From Rhodobacterales bacterium (GTDB lineage: Bacteria; Pseudomonadota; Alphaproteobacteria; Rhodobacterales; Rhodobacteraceae), in NCBI GenBank assembly GCA_026400355.1, contig JAPLPE010000017.1, forward strand, positions 124,001 through 188,000: 64,000 nucleotides of DNA. The letters run 5' to 3'. The stretch's first letter is position 1. Each line of letters begins with the position of its first letter. The notes under the pieces were generated by a model, which did no database searches, had not been told where the DNA came from, and saw only the letters and a program-made list of their open reading frames with translations. The position numbers and the translations under genes were made by a program. This document shows, in pieces, positions 35,943-46,581 of this stretch.

Positions 35943-36410
35943 GTGACTCGGACCCAATACATCCTTCTTGCCGCGGGCGGATCGCTTGCTCTTCTGACCG
36001 GTGCCTTTACCTTTCAGGTCTTTGGTTATCTGCCCTGCAAGATGTGCCTCTGGCAACGCTGGCCCCATGCAGCCGCGATCGTCATCGGCGTCCTTGCGCT
36101 GCTTCTGCCCGGCCGCTGGCTGCCCCTGCTGGGGGCGCTCGCCGCCGCGACGACTGCCGCGATCGGCGTCTATCACAGCGGAGTCGAACAACATTGGTGG
36201 GCGGGCCCCTCAAGCTGCACCAGCGCGGGCGGCCTTGACGGCCTGACAGGCGGTGATCTCCTCTCTCTCGACGGGCCGGTCCTGATCCTCTGCGACAAGA
36301 TCTCCTGGCAGATCTTCGGCCTCTCCATGGCGTCGCTGAACGCGATCTTCTCGGCCGTGCTCGTTGCGCTCTGGATCATGGCCGCCCTGCGGTCTGGCCC
36401 CCGCGCCTGA
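35943..36410 (+). CDS. dsbB: Disulfide bond formation protein DsbB
   Basis: 155 residues, four membrane helices. It reoxidises a DsbA partner and passes electrons to quinone. The first redox pair is C32-x-x-C35 in PCKMCLWQRWP; the second is C92 and C117 (SSCTSAGG and ILCDKISWQ). GTG 35943 is chosen because AAGAGG lies about seven bases upstream. No exported DsbA is nearby; the FrnE-like gene at 15.5 kb is cytoplasmic. Its 3' end overlaps the convergent Lrp gene by about 35 bases. Confidence 0.9.
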   Translation: MTRTQYILLAAGGSLALLTGAFTFQVFGYLPCKMCLWQRWPHAAAIVIGVLALLLPGRWLPLLGALAAATTAAIGVYHSGVEQHWWAGPSSCTSAGGLDGLTGGDLLSLDGPVLILCDKISWQIFGLSMASLNAIFSAVLVALWIMAALRSGPRA

Positions 36411-36831
36411 TGGCGCGGCGGGTCGACAACAGCAGGTTCGTCTCGCTCCGCGTGACCCCATCCAGACGGCGGATCGCAAACAGCACTTCGTCCAAGTCCT
36501 CCAAAGTCCCCGTTCCGATCTCGACGATCAGGTCCCAACTGCCGTTTGTCGTGTGAACCGCGCTCACCTCGGGCATCCCGGCCAGACGCTGCATGATGCG
36601 GTCCGTCCCCTTGCCTTCGATCGACAGCATCATCAGCCCCCGGACAGGACTTGTGGCGACATCCGCCCGCGTAACGACCGTATAGCCCACAATCTCTCCG
36701 CTCTTGACGAACCGCTCCATCCGCACCCTGATCGTCGTGCGTGTGACGCCAAGGTCATGCGCCAGTTCCGATAGGCTGGCTCGCCCGTCCCGCTTCAGGG
36801 CCGCCAACAGGCGTTGATCCAGTTCGTCCAT
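36376..36831 (-). CDS. Lrp/AsnC-family transcriptional regulator
   Basis: 151 residues. N-terminal helix-turn-helix (LDQRLLAALKRDGRASLSELAHDLGVT, wings to about 60, stated here in parts) and a C-terminal AsnC ligand-binding RAM domain (about 70-145). It is transcribed away from the arginase gene with an 86-base gap, the classic place for a local activator of amino-acid catabolism. It therefore probably responds to arginine or ornithine. ATG 36831 gives the usual MDELDxxLL start. Confidence 0.92.
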   Translation of the reverse strand: MDELDQRLLAALKRDGRASLSELAHDLGVTRTTIRVRMERFVKSGEIVGYTVVTRADVATSPVRGLMMLSIEGKGTDRIMQRLAGMPEVSAVHTTNGSWDLIVEIGTGTLEDLDEVLFAIRRLDGVTRSETNLLLSTRRAIRRGGQTAGRP

Positions 36832-36917
36832 CTGCAAGTTCCGTTTCGATCTGTTTAGAGCCATTCTGCACATTTTGTCCCCTTCCAACATCCCCCAACT
36901 GCAAAGAGACTCCGCCC

Positions 36918-37847
36918 ATGACTCAAGAACACATCATTCTCGTCGGCGCTCCCGTCGATTGTGGCAAACGCCGCCGTGGCTGCCTCATGGGCCCCGATGC
37001 CTTCCGCACGGCCGGCCTTGCCGAAGCCATCACCGATCTGGGTCATCAGCTCACCGACATGGGCAATCTCGCGCCGGCCCCGGTCCGTGTGGCCCCTGCC
37101 CCGAACCCCAAGGTTCATGCCCTCGCCGAGAACGTTGGCTGGACCATCACGCTGCATGATGCCGCGCTGCAGGCGGCCAAGCTGGGCCTTCCCATCTTCC
37201 TCGGTGGCGACCACGCGCTTGCATTTGGCACCGTCTCGGGAATGGCTGCCCATGCTGCGTCCCTCGGCCGCCCCCTATTCCTCCTCTGGCTCGACGCGCA
37301 CAGCGATTTCCACACGCCGCTGACCACCGACACCGGCAACCTCCACGGCACTCCTGTGGCCTATGTCACCGGTCGCAACGGGTTTGAGGCCTTCCCGGCG
37401 CTCACCGCCAGGGTTCCGTTCGAAAACGTCGCCATGATCGGCCTGCGTTCTGTCGATCAGGCAGAACGTGCCGCCCTTGCCCAGACTTCTGTCTCCTTGA
37501 CTGACATGCGCGCTATCGACGAAACCGGCGTACGCGCCCCGCTTGCCGCTTTTCTCGACCGCGTGCAGGCAGCCAATGGTCTCCTCCATGTCTCGCTCGA
37601 CGTCGATTTTCTTGACCCCGACTTTGCCCCCGCTGTCGGTACCACTGTTCCCGGTGGCGCCACCCTGCGCGAGGCGCATCTGGTCATGGAAATGCTCTGC
37701 GACGCCGGTTGTGTCGCCTCTCTCGACCTCGTTGAACTGAACCCCTTCCTTGATGACCGCGGGCGCACCGCCTCGGTCATGGTGGATCTGACGGCCTCCC
37801 TCCTTGGCCGCCGCATCTTTGACCGTCCGACCCGGAGTTTCGCATGA
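36918..37847 (+). CDS. rocF: Arginase
   Basis: Hydrolyses arginine to ornithine and urea. 309 residues, ureohydrolase fold. The binuclear manganese ligands are in LGGDHALAFGT (His), WLDAHSDFHTP (Asp, His, Asp) and SLDVDFLDPDFAPAVGT (two Asp). GAPVDCGKRRRGCLMGPDAF is the arginase-type substrate loop. The ATGA overlap with the ornithine cyclodeaminase gene couples their expression; urea would pass to a urease elsewhere. Confidence 0.94.
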   Translation: MTQEHIILVGAPVDCGKRRRGCLMGPDAFRTAGLAEAITDLGHQLTDMGNLAPAPVRVAPAPNPKVHALAENVGWTITLHDAALQAAKLGLPIFLGGDHALAFGTVSGMAAHAASLGRPLFLLWLDAHSDFHTPLTTDTGNLHGTPVAYVTGRNGFEAFPALTARVPFENVAMIGLRSVDQAERAALAQTSVSLTDMRAIDETGVRAPLAAFLDRVQAANGLLHVSLDVDFLDPDFAPAVGTTVPGGATLREAHLVMEMLCDAGCVASLDLVELNPFLDDRGRTASVMVDLTASLLGRRIFDRPTRSFA

Positions 37848-38902
37848 ACGCCCACGCCACCCTCCCGTCCCGTCTGGCTCTCGTTCCCTTCGTCTCTGTC
37901 GCCCACATGATGCAACTCGTGCACCATGTCGGGGTCGAGACGATGCTGGCCGACCTCGCCGACTCGATCGAAAGGGATTTCAAGCGGTGGGAGATGTTTG
38001 ACAAGACGGCTCGGATCCCTGCCCATTCCCCCGAAGGCGTGATCGAACTCATGCCCACATCGGATGGTGAGGTTTACGGGTTCAAATACGTCAACGGTCA
38101 TCCGGTCAACATGAAGTCCGGCCTGCAAACTGTTACTGCATTTGGTCTTCTGGCCGACATGCATACCGGATATCCGGTCCTGCTGTCTGAAATGACGATG
38201 CTCACCGCGCTGCGCACTGCCGCCATGTCGGCGCTGGCCGCCAGACACCTCGCCCCAAAGGGCGCGCGGACCATGGCGGTCATAGGCAACGGCGCGCAGT
38301 CCGAATTCCAGTGTCTCGGTTTCAAGCGCGTCGTGGGAATCGACACTGTCCGCCTCTACGACATTGACCCCGCCGCTACCGAAAAATGCGCTGCCAACCT
38401 TGCCGGTTCCGGCCTCACGGTCATCTCCTGCACCTCGGCCGAACAGGCCATCGAAGGTGCCCAGATCATCACCACCGTCACGGCGGACAAGAAACTGTCC
38501 ACCATACTTACTGACAACATGGTCGGCCCCGGCGTCCATATCAACGCCGTGGGCGGCGACAGCCCGGGCAAGACAGAACTGCACCGCGACATTCTCCTGC
38601 GTTCGAACATCTACGTCGAATACCCGCCCCAGACTCGCATCGAAGGCGAGATTCAGCAGCTTTCCCCCGATCATCCCGTCACCGAACTCTGGCAGGTGAT
38701 GACCGGTGCCACCTCTGGCCGCACATCCCAGACTGAAATCACCCTTTTCGACTCGGTCGGTTTCGCGATCGAGGACTTCTCGGCCCTCCGCTATGTCTTT
38801 GCCAAGGCGCTTGAAACCGGTCTCTACGCCAATCTCGATATGGTCGCAGACCCTGACGAACCGCGCGACCTTTTCGGAATGCTGATGCGCGCCAAGGGCT
38901 AG
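37844..38902 (+). CDS. Ornithine cyclodeaminase
   Basis: Converts ornithine directly to proline and ammonia with NAD+. 352 residues. Substrate and lysine motif MKSGLQTVTAFGLLADMHTG, then LSEMTMLTALRTAAMSALAA, then NAD-binding VIGNGAQSEFQCLGFK and an acidic VRLYDIDP end of strand beta-2. Downstream of arginase with a four-base overlap, it completes an arginine-to-proline route. Family members also include alanine dehydrogenase and tauropine-type enzymes, but context favours ornithine. Confidence 0.93.
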   Translation: MNAHATLPSRLALVPFVSVAHMMQLVHHVGVETMLADLADSIERDFKRWEMFDKTARIPAHSPEGVIELMPTSDGEVYGFKYVNGHPVNMKSGLQTVTAFGLLADMHTGYPVLLSEMTMLTALRTAAMSALAARHLAPKGARTMAVIGNGAQSEFQCLGFKRVVGIDTVRLYDIDPAATEKCAANLAGSGLTVISCTSAEQAIEGAQIITTVTADKKLSTILTDNMVGPGVHINAVGGDSPGKTELHRDILLRSNIYVEYPPQTRIEGEIQQLSPDHPVTELWQVMTGATSGRTSQTEITLFDSVGFAIEDFSALRYVFAKALETGLYANLDMVADPDEPRDLFGMLMRAKG

Positions 38903-38952
38903 AACCCCGCGCCCGCGCACCCTATGGTCCCCCTGAAACGTGGGGGATCATC

Positions 38953-39840
38953 ATGAAAGAACGTATCGGCTTTGTCGGCATCGGCCTCATGGGTCAGGGG
39001 ATGGCCACGAACATCGTGACCAAAGGCTGGCCCCTGACCGTGATCGGCCACCGCAACCGCAAACCTGTCGCGGAACTTGTCGCGGCCGGCGCGACCGAGG
39101 CCCCGGATCTGGCAGATCTTGCCCGCGCCTCGGACATCATCTTCCTCTGCCTTACCGGTTCACCCGAGGTGGCTTCGGTCGTAGAAGGCCTCAAACCTGG
39201 CCTCGCCGCAGGCACGGTCATCGTCGATTGCTCTACCGCCGACCCGACCGTCACCGAACGTCTGGCCGCAGATCTTGCGCCCTTCGGCGTGCATTTCGCA
39301 GACGCCCCCCTTGGCCGCACCCCGAAAGAGGCCTGGGCCGGCACGCTCGACGCCATGGTCGGCGCCACCCCCGAAACCTTCGCCCGCATCGAACCCGTGA
39401 TCCGCGCCTGGGCCGGCAAGGTGGTCCATATCGGCGGCGTGGCCGACGGCCACCGCATGAAGCTGTTGAACAACTTCCTTTCGCTCGGCTATGCCGCGCT
39501 CTACTCCGAAGCCCTCGCACTGGGCCGCAAGGTCGGCATCACCCCGCAAACCTTCGATTCCGTCATCCGGGGCGGCCGCATGGACTGCGGCTTCTATCAG
39601 ACATTCATGGGCTACACGATCGAAGGCAACCGCGAGGCGCACAAGTTCACATTGTCCAATGCGTTCAAGGACATGCGCTATCTCGAAAGCATGGCTAATG
39701 CCGCGCCGATCGCTACCAGCCTGACCAGCGCCGTCAAGAACAGCTATGCCATCGCCGTGTCGAACGGCGGGACAGGCCCCGAAGATTACGTTCCCCACCT
39801 CCCTGATTTTATTGCCAAAGCCAACGGAATCGATTCCTGA
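38953..39840 (+). CDS. Beta-hydroxyacid dehydrogenase (HIBADH/GarR family)
   Basis: 295 residues. NAD(P)-binding GFVGIGLMGQGMATN at 6-20, then VDCSTADPTVT, and the catalytic lysine K170 in HRMKLLNNF. The DAPLGRTPKEAWAGTLDAMVG segment is the substrate loop. The family includes 3-hydroxyisobutyrate dehydrogenase and tartronate-semialdehyde reductase; the exact substrate is not clear. A weak hairpin (CCCCC...GGGGG) lies in the 50 bases after ornithine cyclodeaminase, so it may be a separate transcript. Confidence 0.88.
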   Translation: MKERIGFVGIGLMGQGMATNIVTKGWPLTVIGHRNRKPVAELVAAGATEAPDLADLARASDIIFLCLTGSPEVASVVEGLKPGLAAGTVIVDCSTADPTVTERLAADLAPFGVHFADAPLGRTPKEAWAGTLDAMVGATPETFARIEPVIRAWAGKVVHIGGVADGHRMKLLNNFLSLGYAALYSEALALGRKVGITPQTFDSVIRGGRMDCGFYQTFMGYTIEGNREAHKFTLSNAFKDMRYLESMANAAPIATSLTSAVKNSYAIAVSNGGTGPEDYVPHLPDFIAKANGIDS

Positions 39841-39894
39841 GAAGGCCCCGGCACATTATCGTCGGGTGCGCATTCTGCACACCTCACGCCACCG

Positions 39895-40176
39895 TCAGTG
39901 AAACCGGAACTCCCCTACCACGTTCCGCCAGTCCCCCGGCGAAATCATTCTCCGATGCACGAAACGCACCGAATGCAGCGGGCCTTCGATCTGGTCCTGC
40001 CAGAACTCGATGAATCTGAAGAGCCTTGGATGATCGGGTGCAAGATCGTAGTCCTGCCAGATAAAGGTGTTCAGCACCGACTCGTAATCCGGCATTCGGT
40101 AGAAGAACTCGGCAGTGGTCAGCCCGTAGCCCTTGAACATCAGCCCGGTTTCCGAAGGGGGGTGCGAGGCCATCAT
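39895..40176 (-). CDS. usg: Usg-family protein
   Basis: 93 residues matching the Usg family: GYGLTTAEFFYRMPDYES and the tail YDLAPDHPRLFRFIEFWQ. The family takes its name from a gene found in some tryptophan operons (near trpF, trpB, trpA). No trp gene is here; it stands alone, divergent from gyrA. The function is unknown. Two ATG codons (40176, 40173) are adjacent. Confidence 0.85.
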   Translation of the reverse strand: MMASHPPSETGLMFKGYGLTTAEFFYRMPDYESVLNTFIWQDYDLAPDHPRLFRFIEFWQDQIEGPLHSVRFVHRRMISPGDWRNVVGEFRFH

Positions 40177-40367
40177 GCGCTCCGTTTCTCAACTTCACAC
40201 CACGATCCCAGCACGGCCACATTAAAAGTCAATAAAAACAATTTGTTGTCAATCACGGCCGGTTGCTGCCAATGCAATCCGGCATCAGCGATTGCACCCT
40301 ACCGGATGGGGGTGGTATAACCCATTCAACAATATGTAGCAGTCCCGAACCCAGACAGGCAGACCAG
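40177..40367. promoter_or_regulatory. Divergent promoter region of usg and gyrA
   Basis: 191 bases between the two starts. An AT-rich core near 40224-40253 (ttaaaagtcaataaaaac and the following aatttgttgtcaatc) stands out from the GC-rich flanks and is the likely promoter zone. DNA gyrase promoters are often supercoiling-sensitive, but no specific element can be pointed out here. Confidence 0.45.
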
Positions 40368-43106
40368 TTGAGCGACACACCGGAAACCCCTGAATCCGAA
40401 GACGAATCTGCCCCGACGCGGGTGGTCCATCACGGCCCGTCGATCTCCATCACGGCCGAGATGAAGTCGTCCTATCTCGACTATGCTATGTCGGTCATCG
40501 TCTCCCGCGCTATCCCAGACCTGCGCGACGGGCTGAAACCGGTGCACCGCAGGATTCTCTATGCTATGCATGAAGTGGGCAATACCCACGACAAGCCTTA
40601 TCGCAAATCTGCCCGCCCCGTAGGCGATGTGATGGGAAAATATCACCCCCATGGCGACTCGGCCATTTACGAGGCACTCGCCCGCATGGCGCAGGACTTC
40701 TCCATGTCTCTGCCTCTCCTCGACGGTCAGGGCAATTTCGGTTCAATGGACGGTGATAACCCCGCCGCCATGCGCTACACTGAAGTCCGCCTCGACAAAC
40801 CCGCCGCCTATCTCCTCGCCGATATCGACAAGGACACGGTCGACTTTCAGGACAACTACGACGGCAAGGATCGCGAGCCTTCGGTTCTCCCCGCCCGATT
40901 CCCCAACATGCTCGTCAACGGCGCTGGCGGCATCGCCGTAGGTATGGCTACAAATATACCTCCCCACAATCTGGGCGAAGTCATCGATGCCACCATCGCC
41001 CTGATCGCTGACCCGGACCTCACCTCAGAGGACCTGATCCAATATGTACCCGGCCCCGATTTCCCGACCGGCGCGCTGATGCTCGGCCGCTCGGGCGCCC
41101 GCAAGGCCTATCTCGAAGGGCGCGGTTCCGTCATCATCCGCGCCCGCACCCATGTCGAGGAACTGCGAAAGGACCGCTGGGCCATCATCGTGGACGAGAT
41201 TCCTTATCAGGTGAACAAGTCCGCCATGATAGACAAGATCGCCGAAGCCGCCCGCGACAAGCGGATCGAAGGCATCGCCCATGTGCAGGACGAATCCGAC
41301 CGGAACGGCGTCCGCGTGGTGGTGGAACTCAAGCGCGACGCCACTGCCGATGTGGTCCTGAACCAGCTCTACCGCTTCAGCCCGATGCAGACCTCCTTCG
41401 GCTGCAACATGCTCGCACTGAACGGCGGCCGCCCCGAAACGCTGACCCTGCGCGCCTTTCTGACCGCCTTTGTCGACTTCCGTGAAGAGGTCGTTGCACG
41501 CCGCACGGCCTTTGAACTCCGCAAGTCCCGTGAACGCAGCCACATCCTCTGCGGCCTGGCCGTCGCCGTCTCGAACCTTGATGAAGTCGTGGCAACGATC
41601 CGGAACTCCGCCGATGCCGCCGACGCGCGCGAAAAGCTGATGACGCGCCGCTGGAACGCCCGCGACATCCTTGAATACATCGCGCTTATCGACGATCCGA
41701 CCCATACCGCCAACCCCGATGGCACCTATAACCTGTCCGACGCCCAGGCCCGCGCCATCCTCGACCTCCGCCTCCAGCGCCTTACACAACTTGGCGTCAA
41801 GGAAGTGACCGACGAACTGCAGGAACTCGCTGGCAAGATCCGCGAATACCTTGAGATCCTCGGTTCCCGCGATCGGATCATGGCCATCATCAAGTCCGAG
41901 CTTGAAGAGGTCAGAACCCTCTTCGCCGTCCCCCGCCGTACCGAAATCGTGGACTGGGCTGGCGATCTTGAAGACGAAGACCTGATTGAACGCGAAGACA
42001 TGGTCGTCACCGTAACCTCGGGCGGCTACATCAAGCGCACCCCATTGTCCGAATTCCGCGCCCAACGGCGCGGCGGCAAGGGCTTGTCTTCGATGCAGAC
42101 CAAGGAAGAGGATGTTGTCACCACTCTCTTCGTGGCCAATACCCACACCCAACTCCTGTTCTTCACCACCGACGGCATGGCCTTCGCACTCAAATGCTGG
42201 CGCCTCCCTCTTGCGGGCCGCACCGCCAAGGGCAAGGCCATCGTCAACATCCTGCCCATTCCCACCGGCGTCTCCATCGCCGCCATCATGCCCGTCGACA
42301 GGCCCGAAGAAGAATGGGACGCACTCCAGATATTCTTTGCGACCAGCGCCGGCGATGTGCGCCGCAACGCACTTTCGGATTTCACCAACGTCCGCCGCAA
42401 CGGCATCATCGCGATGAAACTGCCCGAAGACGGCACCAGCATCGTCAACGTCCGCATCTGCTCCGAAGATGACGACATCATGCTCGTGACCGACTCGGGC
42501 CGTGCCATCCGCTTCCCAACGACCGAGGTGCGCGTTTTCAAGGGCCGCGATTCGACAGGTGTTCGCGGCATTACCCTGCGCGGCGATGACCACGTCGTCT
42601 CCATGGCCGTTATCCGTCATTTCGAAGCGACGCCGGAAGAACGCGAAGCCTATCTCAAGATGCGCCGCGCCCAGTTCGGCGCGACGGACGAGGCCGAGAC
42701 GGAAACCGACGAGGAAGAAGACGCTGCCGTCGAAGCCGGAAGCCTCCCACTCGAACGTTTCGCCGAAATGTCCGAGGCCGAAAACCTGATCCTCACCATC
42801 ACTGCAAAGGGCTCGGGCAAGCTTTCCTCCAGCCACAACTATCCTGTCCGTGGTCGGGGTGGCATTGGCGTCGCGGCGATTGACAAAACCATGCGCGGCG
42901 GCCCGGTCGTTGCAGCCCTGCCCGTCGAACTTGGAGATCAGGTGATGCTCGTCACCTCCACCGGCCAGTCGATCCGCGTCCCCGTCCAAGGCATTTCCTT
43001 CCGCTCGCGTTCCGCAGGCGGGGTCAAGGTCTTCAACACCGGCACGGATGAAGAAGTCGCCAGCGTCGCATGGATCGCCGAACAAAGCGAAGACGAAACA
43101 GAATAG
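40368..43106 (+). CDS. gyrA: DNA gyrase subunit A
   Basis: 912 residues. Breaks and reseals DNA during negative supercoiling. Active-site tyrosine Y137 in MRYTEVRL; quinolone-region [18 protein letters not shown], where S98 equals E. coli S83 and E102 equals D87; C-terminal pinwheel with GyrA-box QRRGGKG ([13 protein letters not shown]) and an acidic tail. TTG 40368 is chosen because the product then reads [12 protein letters not shown], like alphaproteobacterial GyrA. ATG starts further upstream add atypical residues. Serine at 98 suggests no common quinolone resistance change. Confidence 0.96.
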   Translation: MSDTPETPESEDESAPTRVVHHGPSISITAEMKSSYLDYAMSVIVSRAIPDLRDGLKPVHRRILYAMHEVGNTHDKPYRKSARPVGDVMGKYHPHGDSAIYEALARMAQDFSMSLPLLDGQGNFGSMDGDNPAAMRYTEVRLDKPAAYLLADIDKDTVDFQDNYDGKDREPSVLPARFPNMLVNGAGGIAVGMATNIPPHNLGEVIDATIALIADPDLTSEDLIQYVPGPDFPTGALMLGRSGARKAYLEGRGSVIIRARTHVEELRKDRWAIIVDEIPYQVNKSAMIDKIAEAARDKRIEGIAHVQDESDRNGVRVVVELKRDATADVVLNQLYRFSPMQTSFGCNMLALNGGRPETLTLRAFLTAFVDFREEVVARRTAFELRKSRERSHILCGLAVAVSNLDEVVATIRNSADAADAREKLMTRRWNARDILEYIALIDDPTHTANPDGTYNLSDAQARAILDLRLQRLTQLGVKEVTDELQELAGKIREYLEILGSRDRIMAIIKSELEEVRTLFAVPRRTEIVDWAGDLEDEDLIEREDMVVTVTSGGYIKRTPLSEFRAQRRGGKGLSSMQTKEEDVVTTLFVANTHTQLLFFTTDGMAFALKCWRLPLAGRTAKGKAIVNILPIPTGVSIAAIMPVDRPEEEWDALQIFFATSAGDVRRNALSDFTNVRRNGIIAMKLPEDGTSIVNVRICSEDDDIMLVTDSGRAIRFPTTEVRVFKGRDSTGVRGITLRGDDHVVSMAVIRHFEATPEEREAYLKMRRAQFGATDEAETETDEEEDAAVEAGSLPLERFAEMSEAENLILTITAKGSGKLSSSHNYPVRGRGGIGVAAIDKTMRGGPVVAALPVELGDQVMLVTSTGQSIRVPVQGISFRSRSAGGVKVFNTGTDEEVASVAWIAEQSEDETE

Positions 43107-43202
43107 ATCAAGACCCGCCCCCGCAGGACAGCCGGATCGAACCGGCGCAACGCAGGGGCGGCCAAGGCAGACCAGACAGGCAAAAGAACCAAGGAGCATA
43201 CA

Positions 43203-43895
43203 ATGGCACGTCATTACCTTATCATCGGCACGCTTCTCGCAGGTCTGGCCGTTTCGGTTCAGGCTCAGGGTTTTGAGGGCGCCCAGATCACGCTGGAAAC
43301 ACTTGGTTATTCCAACGACGGCGACTTCGGCGCGACCTCCTACGAAGGCGGCATCCAGTTCGGCCTCTGGCGCAACTTCGGTGTCGAGGGTGACCTTGCC
43401 TACTATGGCAACAGTGTCTTTGGCGTGGATGGCCGCAACGCCACGGGCCATCTTATCTATGGCATCAACCCGATCTCCAACGCCGGCCTCTTCTTTGCAC
43501 AGGACAGTTCAGACGGCACCCAGGCCGGCCTCTACGGGATCGAAGGCATGGCAGCCTTCGGCGGGACCCAGATCGAAGGCTATCTTGGGGCGGTGCAGGG
43601 CGATCTCTCGGACGGCTCGGTCTTTGGCGCCGAAGGCACGATCACGGTCGGCCGCGCCATCTCTCTCTCTGCCAGCTACGATCAGGTCGAACTCGAAGGA
43701 AGCTACAATCGCTTTGGCATCGGTGCCCAGTACCAGATGGCTGTCGGCCCTCTCCTTTATGCCGAGGCAGGGACGATCACCGGCAACGCCACCGATGACA
43801 ACTTTGTTGCGCTCGGCGTGACCCTCGCCATTGGCCCGAATCAGGGCACGACCTTTCAGCCCCGCAGCCTGTTCAATGTCCTGCAAGGATTTTAA
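43203..43895 (+). CDS. Predicted outer-membrane beta-barrel protein
   Basis: 230 residues. A signal peptide (MARHYLIIGTLLAGLAVSVQA, cut after residue 21) is followed by alternating strands typical of a small barrel or porin: YEGGIQFGLWRNFGVEGDLAYYG, LIYGINPISNAGLFFAQD, GRAISLSASYDQVELEG, and others. It ends in FNVLQGF with a terminal Phe, as in many outer-membrane proteins. It follows gyrA by 96 bases, with AAGGAG before ATG 43203. Function is otherwise unknown. Confidence 0.72.
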   Translation: MARHYLIIGTLLAGLAVSVQAQGFEGAQITLETLGYSNDGDFGATSYEGGIQFGLWRNFGVEGDLAYYGNSVFGVDGRNATGHLIYGINPISNAGLFFAQDSSDGTQAGLYGIEGMAAFGGTQIEGYLGAVQGDLSDGSVFGAEGTITVGRAISLSASYDQVELEGSYNRFGIGAQYQMAVGPLLYAEAGTITGNATDDNFVALGVTLAIGPNQGTTFQPRSLFNVLQGF

Positions 43896-43947
43896 CCCGT
43901 CCTCAACTTGAACCATGCATTGCTGCCCCACCGGACAGGAATGCATC

Positions 43948-44298
43948 ATGAACCTTTATCACTGCCTGATCGAACTCAGAAGCGAGGCGAAGGCCCTTGC
44001 CTTCGCCTGTGCTGTCGAAAACTGGATGACCCATCTTCAGGAACGCCATCTGATCGTCCAATGGCGCCTTCTGCGCCGCAAGCTTGGTCTGGCCTCCGGC
44101 GCACATACCGATTTCATCCTCGAAATAGAAATCGCCAGCTTGGCCCATATCGACCAGATCTTCTGCACCCTCAGCCAATCGGACGGCCAGTCAGAACGTC
44201 ACTACGACCATCTGCATCAGATGATCGGTACCATGTTCGTTGGCCTCTATCGCCCCTATCCCGATCCGGAAAACCGCGAACGCATCGCGCTCATCTGA
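43948..44298 (+). CDS. Small conserved protein, DUF6614-like
   Basis: 116 residues from ATG 43948, giving [20 protein letters not shown]. The pattern (short N-terminal strand, helix with [13 protein letters not shown], then [14 protein letters not shown] and [17 protein letters not shown]) looks like a ferredoxin-like single domain, and to my recollection matches DUF6614. No catalytic residues can be singled out. It lies between the barrel protein and trmFO in the same direction. Confidence 0.7.
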   Translation: MNLYHCLIELRSEAKALAFACAVENWMTHLQERHLIVQWRLLRRKLGLASGAHTDFILEIEIASLAHIDQIFCTLSQSDGQSERHYDHLHQMIGTMFVGLYRPYPDPENRERIALI

Positions 44299-44341
44299 CC
44301 ATGGGTTGAACTGGCCCCAAGGCCCGGCTACATCCCGTCCC

Positions 44342-45700
44342 ATGACGGAGACACTTCACATTGTAGGCGGCGGCATGGCCGGGTCCGAAGCCGCATGGCA
44401 GGCCACGAGCGCAGGCATCCCCGTGGTCATTCACGAAATGCGCCCGACCGTCGGTACCTTTGCCCACCGTTCGGGCAGTCTTGCCGAAATGGTCTGCTCG
44501 AACTCCTTCCGCTCGGATGACGACGAACAGAATGCCGTGGGCCTTCTGCATTGGGAAATGCGCGCCGCCGGTGGCCTGATCATGCGTACCGCGGACGCTC
44601 ACCGCCTTCCCGCAGGCGGTGCCTTGGCCGTGGATCGTGATGCCTTTGCTGAATCCGTCTCCCGCACACTGCGCACTCACCCTCTCATTACCGTTTCGAA
44701 TGAAGAAGTTACGACCCTTCCTTCAACTGGCTGCTGGATCATGGCAACCGGCCCCCTGACCTCTGCCACCCTCGCCTCCGCGATCAGGGACGAAACGGGT
44801 GCCGATCAGCTCGCCTTCTTTGACGCCATCGCCCCCATTGTCCATGCCGACACGATCAACATGGACGTGGCCTGGCTTCAGTCCCGATATGACAAGGGCG
44901 AGACCGAGGAAGAACGCACCGCCTACATCAACTGCCCGATGACCCACGCGCAATATGACGCCTTCATCGACGCCATGCTCGCCGCCGACAAAACGGTATT
45001 CCATGAAGGTGAAACGGCAGGCTACTTCGACGGCTGCCTTCCGGTTGAAGTCATGGCCGAACGCGGCCGCGAAACCCTCCGCTTTGGTCCGATGAAGCCG
45101 GTAGGTCTTACCAATGCCCACGATCCATCGACCAAGCCCTATGCTGTCGTGCAACTGCGCCGCGACAACGCACTCGGCACACTCTACAACATCGTGGGCT
45201 TTCAGACAAAGATGAAATACGGCGCACAAACCACTGTTTTTAGAATGATTCCGGGTCTTGAGAATGCCGAATTCGCACGCCTCGGCGGCATTCACCGCAA
45301 CACCTTCATCAACTCGCCCACGCTCCTTGACGCCCAGATGCGCCTCAAATCCCGGCCCCATATCCGCTTTGCAGGCCAGATTACCGGCGTCGAAGGCTAT
45401 GTCGAAAGTGCCGCCATGGGCCTTCTCGCCGGACGCATGGCCGTTGCCGAAATCACCGGCCGCCCGCTTGCCCCGGTGCCGCCCACCACTGCCATGGGCG
45501 CACTCGTCCATCACATCACCGGCGGGGCTGACGCGAAAACCTTCCAACCGATGAACGTGAACTTCGGCCTCTTCCCGCCGCTCGACGCCGCCCGGGGCGG
45601 CCGCAAAGGGCGCAAGGACCGCTACAAGGGCTATACCGACCGGGCCAAGGCCGACTGGCTGGCATGGCTCGGACAGGACGCCCGCGCCGCCGCCGAATGA
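44342..45700 (+). CDS. trmFO: FADH2-dependent tRNA (uracil-54-C5)-methyltransferase TrmFO
   Basis: Makes ribothymidine at tRNA position 54 using 5,10-methylenetetrahydrofolate and FADH2. 452 residues. FAD motif [14 protein letters not shown] at about 7-20, then the family stretches [14 protein letters not shown] and [10 protein letters not shown] (catalytic Cys region), and [20 protein letters not shown] near the end. ATG 44342 gives the expected start. Its stop lies inside the start of gluQ (ATGA at 45697). Confidence 0.96.
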   Translation: MTETLHIVGGGMAGSEAAWQATSAGIPVVIHEMRPTVGTFAHRSGSLAEMVCSNSFRSDDDEQNAVGLLHWEMRAAGGLIMRTADAHRLPAGGALAVDRDAFAESVSRTLRTHPLITVSNEEVTTLPSTGCWIMATGPLTSATLASAIRDETGADQLAFFDAIAPIVHADTINMDVAWLQSRYDKGETEEERTAYINCPMTHAQYDAFIDAMLAADKTVFHEGETAGYFDGCLPVEVMAERGRETLRFGPMKPVGLTNAHDPSTKPYAVVQLRRDNALGTLYNIVGFQTKMKYGAQTTVFRMIPGLENAEFARLGGIHRNTFINSPTLLDAQMRLKSRPHIRFAGQITGVEGYVESAAMGLLAGRMAVAEITGRPLAPVPPTTAMGALVHHITGGADAKTFQPMNVNFGLFPPLDAARGGRKGRKDRYKGYTDRAKADWLAWLGQDARAAAE

Positions 45701-46581
45701 TCACGCGCTTCGCGCCGTCCCCCACCGGTCCGCTGCATCTGGGACATGCCTATTCGGCGATTGTCGGGTTCGACATGGCAATGGAAAACGGGGGCCAATG
45801 GCTCCTCCGGATCGAGGATATCGACGGCCAGCGGTGCAAGCCGGAATGGGAGAAGCAGATCTACGAGGATCTTGAATGGCTGGGGCTGTGGTGGCCCGAA
45901 CCTGTGATGCGACAGTCTGACAGGGTCGGAGCCTATCAGACGGCTATCGACAGCCTCAAGGCCAAGTCCCTGCTCTACCCCTGCACCTGCACCCGCGCCG
46001 ATATCCTCCATGCGCTTGCTGCACCACAGGAAGGTGGGTCGCATCCAACTGGTCCCGACGGCGTGGTCTATCCCGGAACATGTCGTCCGGCCTATTGGTT
46101 TGAACCTGACTTTCGGTCGCATCCTGACGCAGCGCTTCGACTCAATATGCTGCAAGCCGCCGGAGCCAGTGAGCCGCGCGCTGGCGAAGGCCATGCGTTC
46201 TGGTTTCAAGAGGACGGCCATGGACCCGCCGGACAGCGCGGCTTCATAGACGTCCTGAGGCGCGAATTGATCGACAGCATCGGCGATGTCGTAATTGCCC
46301 GACGCGACATCGGCACATCCTACCACCTGTCCGTTGTCCTTGATGATGCGACACAGGGCATTACCCATGTCGTCCGCGGTCAGGACTTGTTCGAAGCAAC
46401 CAAGATTCATGTGGTCCTTCAACGTCTGTTGTCCCTGCCGACCCCAATCTACCACCACCACCGCCTGATCCGCGATGAAAACGGTAAACGCCTCGCCAAG
46501 CGGGACGGCTCTCGGGCCATCCGGCTCTACCGGCAGGAAGGCGCGACGCGACAGGACATCCGCCGCATGATTGGCCTATAG
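45697..46581 (+). CDS. gluQ: Glutamyl-Q tRNA(Asp) synthetase
   Basis: 294 residues. It attaches glutamate to queuosine at the wobble base of tRNA-Asp. A truncated glutamyl-tRNA synthetase: [18 protein letters not shown] (HIGH-like), RIEDIDGQR, zinc site CTCTRAD with YPGTC, and [10 protein letters not shown] (KMSKS-like). No anticodon-binding domain, as expected. It is coupled to trmFO by a four-base overlap, so two tRNA-modification functions share an operon. It converges on hisI with a six-base overlap. Confidence 0.94.
   Translation: MITRFAPSPTGPLHLGHAYSAIVGFDMAMENGGQWLLRIEDIDGQRCKPEWEKQIYEDLEWLGLWWPEPVMRQSDRVGAYQTAIDSLKAKSLLYPCTCTRADILHALAAPQEGGSHPTGPDGVVYPGTCRPAYWFEPDFRSHPDAALRLNMLQAAGASEPRAGEGHAFWFQEDGHGPAGQRGFIDVLRRELIDSIGDVVIARRDIGTSYHLSVVLDDATQGITHVVRGQDLFEATKIHVVLQRLLSLPTPIYHHHRLIRDENGKRLAKRDGSRAIRLYRQEGATRQDIRRMIGL

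Noticed and set aside
41025-43451. An 808-codon leftward open frame opposite gyrA
   Set aside because: Long antisense frames are common in GC-rich genes; its composition is Gly/Asp-rich and matches the mirror of gyrA codons.
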